DNA of 44,877 bases from the NCBI RefSeq assembly GCF_002154725.1, contig NZ_MTAW01000112.1:1-44877 (forward strand). Direction: 5' to 3'. Both the position numbers and the translations under genes were made by a program. The DNA comes from Nostoc sp. 106C. Its GTDB lineage: Bacteria; Cyanobacteriota; Cyanobacteriia; Cyanobacteriales; Nostocaceae. The notes beneath the pieces were generated by a model. That model searched no databases, was not told the DNA's origin, and saw nothing but the letters and a program-made list of their open reading frames with translations. This document shows, piece by piece, positions 1 to 9,307 of the stretch. Each line of letters opens with the position of its first letter. Position 1 is the stretch's first letter.

Positions 1-26
1 GTTCCTTGTGAGCGCAGCTCATGGAG

Positions 27-56
27 TCTCTTGCAAAAATATATTTTTGCAAGAGA
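27..56. repeat. perfect 30-bp palindrome
   Basis: Both 15-nt arms match exactly (TCTCTTGCAAAAATA and its complement), so the site reads the same on both strands. It could fold into a long hairpin or bind a dimeric protein. It may also serve as a terminator for a gene to the left of the window. No gene begins before 236. Confidence 0.75.
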
Positions 57-126
57 GGGGAAAAGGGAAAAGGTTAAAGGGAAAGGGTTTTGAGTTTCTT
101 TCCCCTTTTCCCCTTTCCCTTTTACC
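57..126. repeat. purine/pyrimidine inverted repeat
   Basis: A G/A-rich arm (57-94) is followed by a C/T-rich arm (about 99-126) that is roughly its complement. This kind of GGGAAAA/TTTTCCC hairpin is a dispersed intergenic repeat in filamentous cyanobacteria. It carries no coding signal. Confidence 0.55.
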
Positions 127-235
127 GACTTCTGCAAGAAGTCTATTGTGTTGATTGATTAATTCTTCAACAAAAATTAGGCACATAAAAGAAAATTGTG
201 CAAATATAAAGAAAAGCTTAAGAGGTTAGAGGCTC

Positions 236-472
236 ATGATCACTGCCAAAATGATGCAACAGCTTTGGGCTGTAATCGAGTCTACTAATGTCAGTACCTT
301 ACTCCAGTTTGATGATGTAGCTCTAGTACAATTGCTGCTCCAGCAATTAAAAGCTAAGCAGGGACTCGACGCACAGGCAGATAGTAGTCTTAATACTTAT
401 ATAAAATCTAAACTGCCTCTAATTCGAGATACCGCTGAAGGGCGATTATCTTTAGGGCAAGAGAATCATTAA
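236..472 (+). CDS. small conserved cyanobacterial protein, function unknown
   Basis: A 78-residue soluble protein with no signal peptide or membrane segment. Residues 1-40 are predicted helical and leucine-rich (VALVQLLLQQL), and the C-terminal half has a conserved-looking IKSKLPLIRDTAEGRL segment. I do not recognise a named domain. The next gene starts 22 nt downstream on the same strand, so the two may be co-transcribed. The composition and the clean start (ATG following a purine-rich leader) make it a likely real gene. Nothing in the sequence assigns a function. Confidence 0.6.
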   Translation: MITAKMMQQLWAVIESTNVSTLLQFDDVALVQLLLQQLKAKQGLDAQADSSLNTYIKSKLPLIRDTAEGRLSLGQENH

Positions 473-494
473 TACAAAAGTTTACCAATATAAT

Positions 495-764
495 ATGATG
501 AATCACTGGCTAGGTATTGCCCTTGTAGCTTATCTAATTGGAGCAGCGATTGAAGGGGTAAGTACAGCCAGCCAGCTATCTCATTCATTGCCGGAACTAA
601 CCAAAGATCAGCAAGAGCAACCATCAGAGTCTGCTAATCCACTTCAGGAGAAATGGCGTGTTTTTGCTGCTATTGCCTCTGTAACTCTTTGTGGAGCCTG
701 TATTTGGCCTTGCCGCCTGCTTCACCGTTTAATTAAAAGCAACATTTCATCTGAAGACTCGTAG
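495..764 (+). CDS. small two-TM membrane protein, unknown
   Basis: An 89-residue protein with an N-terminal hydrophobic segment (about residues 5-24, WLGIALVAYLIGAAIEGV) and a second one near residues 54-74 (VFAAIASVTLCGACIWPC). A polar Glu/Gln-rich loop lies between them. Two consecutive ATG codons open the frame, and the first is used here. It follows the preceding small gene by 22 nt and may form an operon with it. No known family was recognised. Cysteines at the end of TM2 (CGACIWPC) could be structural. Confidence 0.55.
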   Translation: MMNHWLGIALVAYLIGAAIEGVSTASQLSHSLPELTKDQQEQPSESANPLQEKWRVFAAIASVTLCGACIWPCRLLHRLIKSNISSEDS

Positions 765-1056
765 GTTTTAATTCATAGTGCTTTTTCTCAAATTTTGTCT
801 GTTTGAGTTGAAAATTCTCATCAAAATCGGTAACAAAGTGATAAGCCATGACTGCGGCGGGCTACGCCTATGCAAGAGTTTGATTAATTGCTAGCAATCA
901 GAGCTTATAACTTCCATTTAGGATTTAGGTAAATAGGCGTTGCATAATTGAGTGTTGAGCCACCCACTGAGCACTGAATGAGCACAAAACTGAGCATCTC
1001 TACCAGATAAACACACCTACGCTAAAGATAGAAAACAATAGCGTAAGGTTACTAAT

Positions 1057-3543
1057 ATGACTCAAACTCTAGAACGCCAACCTGGTGGCTTATACGTTCA
1101 AACTTCTAACCAACAGCAAATTGCTTTTCCCCTGAAGCACACAGAAGTACAAGCTAAGGTTGCAGGTAATATCTCGCGAGTAGAAGTTACCCAAAGCTTT
1201 GAAAATCCCTTCACCACTACCCTAGAAGCTGTCTACATCTTCCCGTTACCAGATGAAGCGGCTGTTGATGATATGCTGATTCGGATTGGCGACAAGACTA
1301 TCAAAGGCAGTATCAAAAAGCGCCAGGAAGCACAGCAAATATACGAGCAAGCAAAGCAACAAGGACGTACAGCTGGGCTGCTGGAACAGGAACGGGACAA
1401 TATTTTTACTCAATCCCTGGCTAACATCAAACCTGGTGAGCAAATTGATGTGATTATTCGCTACTCTGATAGCCTGAAATTTGAGGGTGGAAATTACGAG
1501 TTTGTCTTCCCGATGGTGGTTGGGCCGCGTTACATTCCAGGGATAACTATTGAGGATAATGCTGTCGGCGGTGGTTCGGCGTCTGCACCGATGATGCAAA
1601 ATCAAGATACTGACTTAGTAGCAGATGCTTCTCGCTTGAATGCACCTATCTTGCCATCGGGTACTCGCTCTCGCCATGATATTAATGTGACGGTAGAAAT
1701 TGATGGGGGAGTTGAAATTCAGGATGTTAAGTCGCCTTCTCACCAAATCCAGATTTCCTACGAAGGACAACGGGTGCTGGTAAAACTTGGGGGTGGAGAT
1801 ACAATTCCCAACAAAGACCTGATTTTACGCTATCAAGCCGCAGGCGATCGCACTCAAGCAACTGTACTCACCCAAGCTGATGAAAGAGGTGGACACTTTG
1901 CACTGTACCTAATTCCGGCTCTCCAGTATCGTCCAGAACAGGTTGTTTCTAAAGATGTGGTATTTCTCATCGACACCTCTGGCTCTCAAAGTGGTGCACC
2001 ACTAATGCAATGTCAGGAATTGATGCGGCGCTTTATCAACGGACTCAATCCCAACGACACTTTTAGCATTATTGATTTCTCAGATACCACTCAACAACTC
2101 TCGCCTGTTCCTCTCCCTAATACTCCGCAAAATCGCGCCCTAGCAATTCAGTATGTAAATCAATTAAATGCAGGTGGTGGAACGGAAATGTTACGCGGTA
2201 TTCGCGCTGTCTTGAACTTCCCAGTGACAGATCCCGGACGCTTGCGGAGTATTGTACTGCTCACCGATGGTTATATCGGCAACGAAAACCAAATTCTCAC
2301 AGAAGTACAACGTCATCTCAACCCAGGAACTCGCCTCTACAGCTTTGGTGCAGGTAGTTCGGTGAATCGTTTCTTACTCAATCGCATTGCTGAATTAGGG
2401 CGGGGTATTGCTCGCATCATTCGTCACGATGAACTAGTTAATGAGGTCGTGGATAAATTCTTCCGCCAAATTAATAATCCTGTCTTGGCAAATATTAACT
2501 TGCAATGGGAAGGTGATGGCGCATCGCCAGAAATGTATCCTTCCACACCACCAGATTTATTTGCCGAACAGCCATTAGTACTATTTGGACGCAAACCAGA
2601 CAGCCATGTTGGTAAACTGCACATCACGGGAATTGCTGCGGGTGGTACGCGCTATCAACAAACCTTCAATCTGAATTTTGACAAAACGGGTAATCCTGCA
2701 ATAGCTCAACTTTGGGGGCGTTCCCGCATCAAGGATTTGATGAATCAGATGGTGAGTGGTGAAACCAAAGTAGGCGTAGAAGCAGTGACGGATACGGCTC
2801 TCACCTATCAACTGTTATCGCAGTATACCGCCTTTGTTGCTGTCAGTGATGATGTCCGAGTCAATCCAACGGAGGGTTCTGTTTCTGTGCAAGTACCTGT
2901 GGAAATGCCTGAAGGTATTAGCTATCAAGGCATATTTGGTAGTGCAGCTCCAACTGTAATGGCTGCTCCAGCCACGGGAATGATATACCCTTCAGCAAAG
3001 CTATCTGCTCCAGTACCCCCAGCCCCTATGTCTATCCCTGCTCCAACGACAGCAACGCCACCTACAGCAATACCATCGTTTGAAGAGATAGATTCATTAA
3101 CTGTAGAAAGAAAACGGGCTAAAAAGGAGGCTAACAGTCCATTCCCAGGTGGAGCACCAAATACTAATCAGTATGATGTAGGATCAGCAATTCCATCTGC
3201 TCCCAGAGATGCAGAATTAGAATATTTAAAAGCCAAACTTTCAGAAGGAATTGCGCCTGCCTCTTATCTCCAAATTGTGAGTGTATCAGGATTAGATCAA
3301 CAGATGATTTCTCTTCTGACTCAACACTTGCAATCAATTCGGTTTATTACAAATTTCAATGGTGATTTAGTCTTTGATTTACAAGTCAACAAAGGACGGG
3401 TAAGACAGGTGGTGCTTGATGAGCAGTTGTCTTCTTTTAACGAACAGACAATCATTGAGACAATCAGGCGATCGCTTTTAACTTGGCTACCTCCACAAAC
3501 GCTTACAACTACAGTGATTTTGACAATTAGAATTCAACCTTAA
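1057..3543 (+). CDS. VIT and von Willebrand factor A domain protein
   Basis: An 828-residue protein. Residues 1-140 form a VIT (vault/inter-alpha-trypsin inhibitor) domain, with the typical LKHTEVQAKVAGNISRVEV strand and the FPLPDEAAVDDM segment. Residues about 300-470 are a vWA domain with a MIDAS metal site (DTSGSQSG near residue 306, and GGGTEM and LLTDG downstream). The segment at 640-730 is Pro/Ala-rich and probably disordered. The last 110 residues form a separate unnamed domain. No signal peptide is seen. VIT-vWA proteins are thought to act in metal-dependent protein-protein contacts, but the bacterial role is not established. The gene is monocistronic and is followed by a strong terminator. 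Confidence 0.9.
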   Translation: MTQTLERQPGGLYVQTSNQQQIAFPLKHTEVQAKVAGNISRVEVTQSFENPFTTTLEAVYIFPLPDEAAVDDMLIRIGDKTIKGSIKKRQEAQQIYEQAKQQGRTAGLLEQERDNIFTQSLANIKPGEQIDVIIRYSDSLKFEGGNYEFVFPMVVGPRYIPGITIEDNAVGGGSASAPMMQNQDTDLVADASRLNAPILPSGTRSRHDINVTVEIDGGVEIQDVKSPSHQIQISYEGQRVLVKLGGGDTIPNKDLILRYQAAGDRTQATVLTQADERGGHFALYLIPALQYRPEQVVSKDVVFLIDTSGSQSGAPLMQCQELMRRFINGLNPNDTFSIIDFSDTTQQLSPVPLPNTPQNRALAIQYVNQLNAGGGTEMLRGIRAVLNFPVTDPGRLRSIVLLTDGYIGNENQILTEVQRHLNPGTRLYSFGAGSSVNRFLLNRIAELGRGIARIIRHDELVNEVVDKFFRQINNPVLANINLQWEGDGASPEMYPSTPPDLFAEQPLVLFGRKPDSHVGKLHITGIAAGGTRYQQTFNLNFDKTGNPAIAQLWGRSRIKDLMNQMVSGETKVGVEAVTDTALTYQLLSQYTAFVAVSDDVRVNPTEGSVSVQVPVEMPEGISYQGIFGSAAPTVMAAPATGMIYPSAKLSAPVPPAPMSIPAPTTATPPTAIPSFEEIDSLTVERKRAKKEANSPFPGGAPNTNQYDVGSAIPSAPRDAELEYLKAKLSEGIAPASYLQIVSVSGLDQQMISLLTQHLQSIRFITNFNGDLVFDLQVNKGRVRQVVLDEQLSSFNEQTIIETIRRSLLTWLPPQTLTTTVILTIRIQP

Positions 3544-3556
3544 TCAACTAATAACT

Positions 3557-3577
3557 ACCGGGGGCTACCCCGGTTTT
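3557..3577 (+). terminator. rho-independent terminator of the VIT-vWA gene
   Basis: A 7-bp GC-rich stem (ACCGGGG / CCCCGGT) with a GCTA loop is followed by a T run. It lies 14 nt after the stop codon of the VIT-vWA gene. Confidence 0.85.
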
Positions 3578-3635
3578 TACTTTCAATACGAATTCAATAG
3601 ATCTCTTGCATAAGTCGATATTTTGATTATCAAAC

Positions 3636-3696
3636 CACAGATAAACACCGATAAACACCGATAATTATCTGTGTTCATCTGTGTTCATCTGTGGTT
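3636..3696. repeat. dispersed ACAGATAAACACCG inverted repeat
   Basis: The left arm, with tandem ATAAACACCG units, is the imperfect complement of the right arm, with TCATCTGTGT units ending CATCTGTGG. A closely related unit is found inside the coding sequence of the fused molybdenum hydroxylase at 26954-26982, so this is a dispersed family. Confidence 0.7.
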
Positions 3697-3706
3697 CCAT
3701 ATTCTT

Positions 3707-4309
3707 TCATCCAATATGTTTGCGGACAAATTGAATTACTTCTGTGAGTCCCTGTTGGGTTTTTAAGTTAGTAAATATAAATGGTTTATCACCGCGCATT
3801 TTTTTTGCATCGCGTTCCATGACATTTAAATCTGCACCCACATAGGGGGCAAGGTCGATTTTGTTAATTACTAATAAATCTGATTTAGTAATTCCCGGCC
3901 CGCCTTTGCGGGGGATTTTATCACCAGCCGCTACATCGATGACATAAATTGTTAAATCTACTAATTCAGGACTGAATGTAGCTGCTAAATTATCGCCGCC
4001 ACTTTCCAAAAACACCAAATCTAAGTTAGAAAATCGCTGCTCAAGCTGTTCAATTGCAGCCAAATTCATCGAAGCATCTTCGCGGATGGCAGTATGGGGA
4101 CAACCACCAGTCTCTACACCCAAAATGCGATCGCTTGTCAAAGCCTGAGAACGCACCAAAAATTGTGCATCCTCCTGAGTATAAATATCATTTGTCACCA
4201 CCGCAATCTGATACTGCTCGCGTAACGCCTTACACAAAGCATCTACCAATGCAGTCTTCCCCGAACCTACCGGGCCAGCAACCCCTACTCGAAATGTATT
4301 GTTTGTCAT
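3707..4309 (-). CDS. ureG: urease accessory GTPase UreG
   Basis: A 200-residue SIMIBI-class GTPase that hydrolyses GTP to drive nickel insertion into apo-urease, working with UreE, UreF and UreD/H. The P-loop GPVGSGKT lies near residues 12-19, the [10 protein letters not shown] segment near 38-48, the metal-binding [10 protein letters not shown] (conserved CPH) near 68-78, the ESGGDN motif near 101-107 and NKID near 148-151. The length is normal for the family. It lies 81 nt downstream of ureF on the same strand. The gap holds TGTCATT heptamer repeats and a CTCTGCGTC-type repeat, so the operon has been loosened by repeat insertion. Structural ureABC and ureD are not in this window. Confidence 0.97.
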   Translation of the reverse strand: MTNNTFRVGVAGPVGSGKTALVDALCKALREQYQIAVVTNDIYTQEDAQFLVRSQALTSDRILGVETGGCPHTAIREDASMNLAAIEQLEQRFSNLDLVFLESGGDNLAATFSPELVDLTIYVIDVAAGDKIPRKGGPGITKSDLLVINKIDLAPYVGADLNVMERDAKKMRGDKPFIFTNLKTQQGLTEVIQFVRKHIG

Positions 4310-4390
4310 TTGTTAGTTGTCATTTGTCATTTGTCATTTGTCTCTCTTATCCGCTCTCCTCCTCTGCGTCCTCTGCGTCTCTGCGGTTCG
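4310..4390. repeat. heptamer short tandem repeats in the ureF-ureG gap
   Basis: Tandem copies of the 7-mer TGTCATT (about 4316-4340) are followed by a CCTCTGCGTC-type direct repeat (4360-4388). Such short tandem repeats are typical of Nostoc-group intergenic DNA. A second TGTCATT cluster lies at about 36545-36570. Confidence 0.7.
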
Positions 4391-5077
4391 TTAACTCCTA
4401 AACAACCTTGTATACTGCGTTTCATGCTGCATACTAGCTAAAGACAAACCCCAACTACAACAGCTGAGTTCATCATCCTCCAAAGCCAAAATTTCTACCA
4501 TCGCTACACTCAATAATTCTTGTAAATCTAGCAATAACTGCTGTCCGGCTGTTTGTCCTAAAGGAATAAGTTTCACCCCAGCAGTAATTAAATTACTTGC
4601 CCAACTATGCAGATATCCTAATAAAGCAGCTTTCATATCAATTTGCCAATGAGCCGCAGCAATCCCAAAAGCGATCGCATAATTGCAAGGATTACCAACA
4701 GCATTCAGCGTTGGCATGATTTCTGGTTGTAGTTTACCAAGTAACTGAATAAGCGATCGCCCCATTTGCCAGCTAGAGGTGCGTAACTCTTCTGTTTCCC
4801 TAGCAGCCGATAACCAAAGATTCCAACAAGCTAAAGCCTTTAAATCATCCATTTTCGCAAATTTGTAAGCGCGTAACATCACCGCCACTTCGACTCGAAT
4901 TGCACCATAACGCAGTTGAGAATTTAACCAATCTTTGAGGTTTTGCTGATTAGCGATTCTACCTTGTTCAACCAAAGTCTCCAAACCTTCAGAATAACTA
5001 TATGCTCCCACAGGTAATGCTGGGCTAGTCAGCTGCAAAATCGATAAAAAAGAGCTATCAGTGAGCGTGATGTCCAT
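4391..5077 (-). CDS. ureF: urease accessory protein UreF
   Basis: A 228-residue all-helical protein that forms the UreF part of the UreG-UreF-UreD/H activation complex and helps gate GTP hydrolysis by UreG. Family hallmarks are the N-terminal [20 protein letters not shown] (residues about 15-34) and a C-terminal tail rich in serine and leucine ([15 protein letters not shown]). The start overlaps the 3' end of ureE by 20 nt, which suggests translational coupling. ureG follows 81 nt downstream. Length and motifs are normal. Confidence 0.96.
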   Translation of the reverse strand: MDITLTDSSFLSILQLTSPALPVGAYSYSEGLETLVEQGRIANQQNLKDWLNSQLRYGAIRVEVAVMLRAYKFAKMDDLKALACWNLWLSAARETEELRTSSWQMGRSLIQLLGKLQPEIMPTLNAVGNPCNYAIAFGIAAAHWQIDMKAALLGYLHSWASNLITAGVKLIPLGQTAGQQLLLDLQELLSVAMVEILALEDDELSCCSWGLSLASMQHETQYTRLFRS

Positions 5078-5498
5078 AAGCTCCCTGTTCTGGCTGAAAT
5101 GGTAAAATTTCTTCTTTGATTTCTAGTCCCAGTTGTTCCAACATTGTGCGTAAAACTGAGTCTGTAGATAAGCGTAAATAGTTAATTGTAATTTCTACAG
5201 GTACATGACGATTGCCTAAATGGTAAGCTGCCCGTAGTAATAACTGTGGTGTTGCGGCAAAGACAGTCAAAACTGGTTCTGCTTTGGCACTAATTCTCAT
5301 TAAATTGCTGTGGTCTTCATCTTGCAGAATATCACCATCTTGCAGCACCGTTCCTCTCGGTAAACGCAAAAACACAACTTTGCCATCTTCTGTTTGAAAA
5401 CGATGACGACTACGGCTGCGTTCTTCAGCTGTTAGAGGAAGGGTAAAGCTAATTAAAGCATTAGGATCGGGCGGTTTACGTTGGGTAAACGTCAGCAT
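5058..5498 (-). CDS. ureE: urease accessory nickel metallochaperone UreE
   Basis: About 146 residues from the ATG chosen here (MLTFTQRK). A TTG eight codons upstream would add a short hydrophobic extension and is less likely. UreE is a dimeric Ni(II) chaperone that hands nickel to UreG. The N-terminal half is the substrate-recognition domain ([24 protein letters not shown]). The C-terminal half is the metal-binding ferredoxin-like domain with the nickel-site histidine in [14 protein letters not shown]. The tail ends GAYGHHAH, a short histidine-containing terminus. It is the first gene of ureEFG, and its end overlaps ureF by 20 nt. Confidence 0.95.
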   Translation of the reverse strand: MLTFTQRKPPDPNALISFTLPLTAEERSRSRHRFQTEDGKVVFLRLPRGTVLQDGDILQDEDHSNLMRISAKAEPVLTVFAATPQLLLRAAYHLGNRHVPVEITINYLRLSTDSVLRTMLEQLGLEIKEEILPFQPEQGAYGHHAH

Positions 5499-5663
5499 AT
5501 TAATAATGAATAGTGACAACAACCTTCAAAGACTTCACGGTCATTGCCACAATCATAAAACGATAGCAGGGGAGCAGAGGAGACAGATTTAATGCTTTTT
5601 CGACAAACTCAACAATATGCAAGTGAAATGTGCATTAGCTTAGAACACTTGCTACTCAACGAT

Positions 5664-6254
5664 TCAGCTTTGTTTGTCTACAGGAACCAAGATGTAAGCT
5701 GTCTGATCATCAGGTACGTTGGCCTTTTGACTACTAGGCTGCTCATGCTCAACTACAGTACTAGCTAGGTCTACTGTATTTTGGATAGTATCATTAACAC
5801 TAACAGCTGTACCCTTAACAGTAGATACTGTATCTTGGACAGTGTTATTAACTTTGACTGATGCCACCTTGACGGCGCTTACTGTATCTTGGACAGTATC
5901 GTTAACACCCTGAGCTGAAGTTTTAACAGCATCCCCTACATCTTTTGCAGTGTCGTTAACACCCTCAGCTACAGTCTTGATTGCCTCTCCTACACCTCTT
6001 ACAGTTTGGTTCACACCGTTAGCTGCACCTTTTACCCCATTTCCTAAACCTTGGATAGTTTGGTTAATTCTTTGGGCTGTGCCTTTAATACTTAAAGCAA
6101 CGGCTACTGCGCCCAATGTAGCACCAACGATCGCTCCCATTGCTACTTTAGCTAGATCATTCGTACCTCTATCAGATGTATAAGTCTCGGATTCTTCTGT
6201 TACCAGATCAATGTTGCCTTGGGACTGATCTAAAAGCTGCTGGTTTCCATTCAT
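5664..6254 (-). CDS. membrane-anchored protein of 18-residue helical repeats
   Basis: About 196 residues. An AAGGAG ribosome-binding site lies 8 nt before the ATG at 6254, so this start is preferred over the upstream in-frame GTG. A glycine/alanine hydrophobic segment (about residues 37-60, GAIVGATLGAVAVALSI) precedes about six tandem 18-residue units (for example VNDTAKDVGDAVKTSAQG). Eighteen residues equal five turns of alpha-helix, so each unit gives an amphipathic stripe. The style resembles LEA or apolipophorin-like repeats, although no named family was recognised. It lies beside a longer paralogue (6427-7467) on the same strand. A stress- or envelope-related structural role is inference only. 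Confidence 0.75.
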   Translation of the reverse strand: MNGNQQLLDQSQGNIDLVTEESETYTSDRGTNDLAKVAMGAIVGATLGAVAVALSIKGTAQRINQTIQGLGNGVKGAANGVNQTVRGVGEAIKTVAEGVNDTAKDVGDAVKTSAQGVNDTVQDTVSAVKVASVKVNNTVQDTVSTVKGTAVSVNDTIQNTVDLASTVVEHEQPSSQKANVPDDQTAYILVPVDKQS

Positions 6255-6312
6255 AGTAATTTTCTCCTTTGTCACAAAATCACTTAAGGCTGATCTATCT
6301 TCAGTATTTCTA

Positions 6313-6350
6313 AGTCCTGAGAACTCAGGAATACTTGTGCTCTCAGGACT
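6313..6350. repeat. inverted repeat between the two repeat-protein genes
   Basis: AGTCCTGAGA and TCTCAGGACT are perfect 10-nt arms separated by 18 nt that contain a second CTCAGGA copy. It lies about 75 nt past the end of the 346-residue gene and upstream of the 196-residue gene. No T run follows on the minus strand, so a processing or attenuating hairpin is more likely than a classical terminator. Confidence 0.55.
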
Positions 6351-6426
6351 TATTGCTCAGCAAGATTTGCTGAAGTTCGCACTAATGAAGTCTTGGTTTG
6401 GAATATCAGCTATCTGCTTCTAACAT

Positions 6427-7467
6427 TCAGTCAAGCCGAGCAATTTCTTCTTCCAGCGAATTCTCTTCTAAAGAAGTTAGGTTATCCACATCTTCTGTGA
6501 TAACTGAAGTAATAATCATTCCCTCTGTCTGTTCTGGAGATGAAATGTAGAACATTGACTCACGGTCTGGTTGACCTACGCCCATTTGATCATTCCTATT
6601 CTGTTGGCTACCTGTCATCTGGCCTTGAGATTGATAGCCCTGATTCCCAGATGGTTGGAAATCGTTAACTCTATCCTTGGCTGATTCTGCTGTACCTTGC
6701 ACAGCTTGGTTAACATTCTGAGCTGTACTTTGTACTGCGTCCAGTGTACCTACTGTAGTTTGCCTAGCTACGTCAGTGACGTTCTGGGCTGCATCTTTTG
6801 CTATGTTCGCTCCAGCTTGTACAACTTGGCTAACACCTTGAGCAGTATTCTGTACTGCGTCCAATGCACCTGCTGCGGTTTGCTGAACTCCCTGAGCGAC
6901 ACCCTCTGCGGTATCCAAAGTACCACCAACAATAGCTTGGCTAGCACCTTCAGCAACACTCTTTGCTGCTTCTCCTAAACCTTTGGCTGTTTGTCCAAGA
7001 CCCTCACCAATAGTCTTTGATGCTTCTGCTATACCTTTAGCAGCAATGTTCAAGCCCAGACCGATTCTTCTACCAGCCAAAGCTCCTACGGTAGCACCAA
7101 TGAGTCCTCCTATGAGTGCTCTAGTTAAGGTTGGATTTACGCCTCGATTTTCTGAACGAGTATCAGGCTGAGGTGTAGTTCTAGGAGTATTTACATCTCT
7201 AGGTAATTCATTCCCTCTGTTAATGTTAGTTGAACCGGGATAAGCTTGACCCGTGGTCGTGCCACTATATCCAGTTTCAGATACTCCATCAACTCTGTTT
7301 ATATTAGTTGAACCGGGATAAGATTGGCCTGTTGCTGTGCCGCTATATCCAGTTCCAGATACTCCAGTATCTTGGTTTGCATTACTTGAACCTGGATAAG
7401 ATTGACCAGTTGTTGTGCGGTCAATATTTCCACTTTGATTGTTCCAAGCCTGGCTGCTTTCAACCAT
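6427..7467 (-). CDS. long paralogue of the 18-residue helical repeat protein
   Basis: A 346-residue protein with an AAGGAG-like site (TAAGGAGACC) before the ATG. Residues 1-95 hold three 26-residue Gly/Ser/Thr-rich repeats (each with GQSYPGS or GQAYPGS, then GYSGT), predicted disordered. A Gly/Ala segment follows (about residues 115-135, LIGGLIGATVGALAG), like that of the neighbouring paralogue. Next come about six helical units of roughly 18 residues (GLGQTAKGLGEAAKSVAE and relatives), and the C-terminus is acidic. It is very low in hydrophobic core residues, like LEA-type proteins. It probably arose with the 5664-6254 gene by tandem duplication. The function is unknown. Confidence 0.75.
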   Translation of the reverse strand: MVESSQAWNNQSGNIDRTTTGQSYPGSSNANQDTGVSGTGYSGTATGQSYPGSTNINRVDGVSETGYSGTTTGQAYPGSTNINRGNELPRDVNTPRTTPQPDTRSENRGVNPTLTRALIGGLIGATVGALAGRRIGLGLNIAAKGIAEASKTIGEGLGQTAKGLGEAAKSVAEGASQAIVGGTLDTAEGVAQGVQQTAAGALDAVQNTAQGVSQVVQAGANIAKDAAQNVTDVARQTTVGTLDAVQSTAQNVNQAVQGTAESAKDRVNDFQPSGNQGYQSQGQMTGSQQNRNDQMGVGQPDRESMFYISSPEQTEGMIITSVITEDVDNLTSLEENSLEEEIARLD

Positions 7468-8001
7468 ATCATTGGTCTCCTTAGTTTAAGAAGGATTAAC
7501 AAACATCAGATGAATGTTAATTAGTTCCAGCTATTAACCTAACAATTGCACTCAAAAACTTAATTACTCTAAAGAAACACATAATTAAGCAAGTTTTTGT
7601 CGAAAGTAGTAGTTTTTTAGCTTAAGTTGCTAGTAAAAAGCCAAAGAAATATGAGCTAGGGTTAACTTAATTGCTGAGACTGGTTTGTTAAAGAAAATGA
7701 TTAACGAAATTATTACTTTTTACTGTAGTGCTGACGACATTGAAGAAAGTATTAGATATATAAATAAAAGTGTAAAACGATGTCTGATGCAGGAATTTTC
7801 AAGATAGATATCACAAATTATTGATTTTTCTCCAAAAATACCAAAAACTTTTGAATACATGACAGATTATGTTTTAAAAACCTAAATCTTGCTTTTATCT
7901 CGTTGATATGCGAGCGCAGATTCTGCCATTAGATAGAAATATGCGCAAAGTCATCCATTTCTCTTTTTAAAGACGTTAAGCGAACTCGTCTATGTAGTTA
8001 G
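7468..8001. other. 534-bp AT-rich intergenic region
   Basis: This holds the promoter region of the repeat-protein gene and no intact gene. Within it, 7698-7805 looks like a degraded transposase start (see the separate entry). The rest is AT-rich and without recognisable structure. Confidence 0.5.
7698..7805 (+). pseudogene. possible IS982-type transposase N-terminal relic
   Basis: An ATG opens MINEIITFYCSADDIEESI, which resembles the MxNEIIxxYCxCDDF start of IS982-family transposases. The frame then breaks, and a +1 frame reads KTMSDAGIF, close to the family's CKMSDAEIM. After that only stops follow. The match is by eye and short, so confidence is low. Confidence 0.35.
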
Positions 8002-9225
8002 TTAACTTTGTTTAGAAATTGCAAAATCATATAAATAATGTGCCATTTCTAATTTAGAGCAAGGAACAATTTCTACCTGTTTTCCTTGTCTATCTAAAAA
8101 TATCGCCTGATTATTATCGCTACCAAAACCACTATTAGTTTTATCGATGGGATTGGCAACAATGATATCTAATTTTTTACTCTGTAATTTTTCTAAAGCA
8201 GGCGCGACAATATCGCCAGTTTGAGCAGCAAATCCAATTAAAAGTTGATGAGGCTGCTTAAGTTTTGCTAACTCACTAACAATATCTGGTACAGGTTCTA
8301 GAGGTAAAGATTGGGGAAGCGATCGCTTGGGTAATTTCTCTGTACTATAATCTCTGGGCTTGACATCCGCGACTGCGGCGGACATGACTATGACATCTGC
8401 ACTGGCTAAATACTCCCGCATGACTTGCTGCATTTCTTCCGCGTTAATCACGGGAATTGCTTGCACTCCCAAAGGGACATCCCAACTAGCAGGGCCGTGT
8501 ACTAAGGTAACGCTTGCACCTCTGTGGAGTGCTGCTTGTGCTAAAGCCAAGCCCATTTTACCTGTGGAAGGATTGCCGATAAACCTCACTGGGTCAAGAT
8601 ACTCTCGCGTTCCCCCAGCACTAATTAATACTCGTTTACCGACTAAATCTCGTTTTCCACTCGTATGCAATAGAGATTGAATATAAGTCAAAATCTCTGG
8701 AGGTTCTGCCATCCTACCAGCACCAACGCGATCGCAAGCTAATAATCCCGATGCCGTACCTATTCCATGATATCGATCATCTGTCAATAATTGTCGCCAA
8801 TTGCGCTGTACTGAAAGCTGTTCCCACATATCTGTATTCATCGCTGGTGCTAACAGCACAGGACAAGTAGAAGCTAGTACAGTATTTGTCAGTAAATTAT
8901 CAGCCATCCCATAAGTTAACTTGGCTAATGTATTGGCGGTTAAAGGTGCAATTACCAACAAATCTGCCCATTCACCCAATTCAATGTGTAATGGACGAGA
9001 GTGAATTGGTTGCCAAAACATATCATCCGTATAGGCAGGATGACGGGATAGGGTGGCTAAAGTTAGAGGTGTAATAAATGCTTGCGCTGAATTGGTGAGA
9101 ATTACGCGCACCTCTACCCCAGTTTTAAATAGCGTCGAAACTAGCTCACAGACTTTGTAGGCGGCGATACCGCCGCCTACACCGATTAAAACCCTGTTCA
9201 GTTTTGGATTAATGGCTGATAGCAT
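8002..9225 (-). CDS. coaBC: bifunctional CoaBC (PPC decarboxylase / PPC synthetase)
   Basis: A 407-residue bifunctional enzyme of coenzyme A biosynthesis. The C-terminal CoaB domain joins 4'-phosphopantothenate with cysteine using CTP, and the N-terminal FMN-dependent CoaC domain decarboxylates the product to 4'-phosphopantetheine. The CoaC domain (1-190) shows GGGIAAYK at the start, a flavin-binding LTANTLAKL segment and the PAMNTDMW substrate-clamp motif. The CoaB domain (about 190-400) begins [20 protein letters not shown] and contains [16 protein letters not shown] and GFAAQTGD. Length is normal. It appears to be transcribed alone. The DUF2555-type gene lies 82 nt upstream on the same strand. 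Confidence 0.96.
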   Translation of the reverse strand: MLSAINPKLNRVLIGVGGGIAAYKVCELVSTLFKTGVEVRVILTNSAQAFITPLTLATLSRHPAYTDDMFWQPIHSRPLHIELGEWADLLVIAPLTANTLAKLTYGMADNLLTNTVLASTCPVLLAPAMNTDMWEQLSVQRNWRQLLTDDRYHGIGTASGLLACDRVGAGRMAEPPEILTYIQSLLHTSGKRDLVGKRVLISAGGTREYLDPVRFIGNPSTGKMGLALAQAALHRGASVTLVHGPASWDVPLGVQAIPVINAEEMQQVMREYLASADVIVMSAAVADVKPRDYSTEKLPKRSLPQSLPLEPVPDIVSELAKLKQPHQLLIGFAAQTGDIVAPALEKLQSKKLDIIVANPIDKTNSGFGSDNNQAIFLDRQGKQVEIVPCSKLEMAHYLYDFAISKQS

Positions 9226-9307
9226 AGAAAAATTAGATCGAGTAGGTAATAGATTACCGCGATCATCTCTGATTCTAGCCAGTCAACCTTAATCGCAAGT
9301 TTACAAT

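Noticed and set aside
1246-1605. 119-codon minus-strand frame inside the VIT-vWA gene
   Set aside because: Antisense shadow of a well-supported gene, with no domain or start signal.
4054-4401. 115-codon plus-strand frame across ureG and the heptamer repeats
   Set aside because: Antisense to ureG; its end is translated short tandem repeat.
6697-6978. 93-codon plus-strand frame rich in Cys and Leu
   Set aside because: Antisense to the helical-repeat gene; the pattern mirrors its internal repeats.
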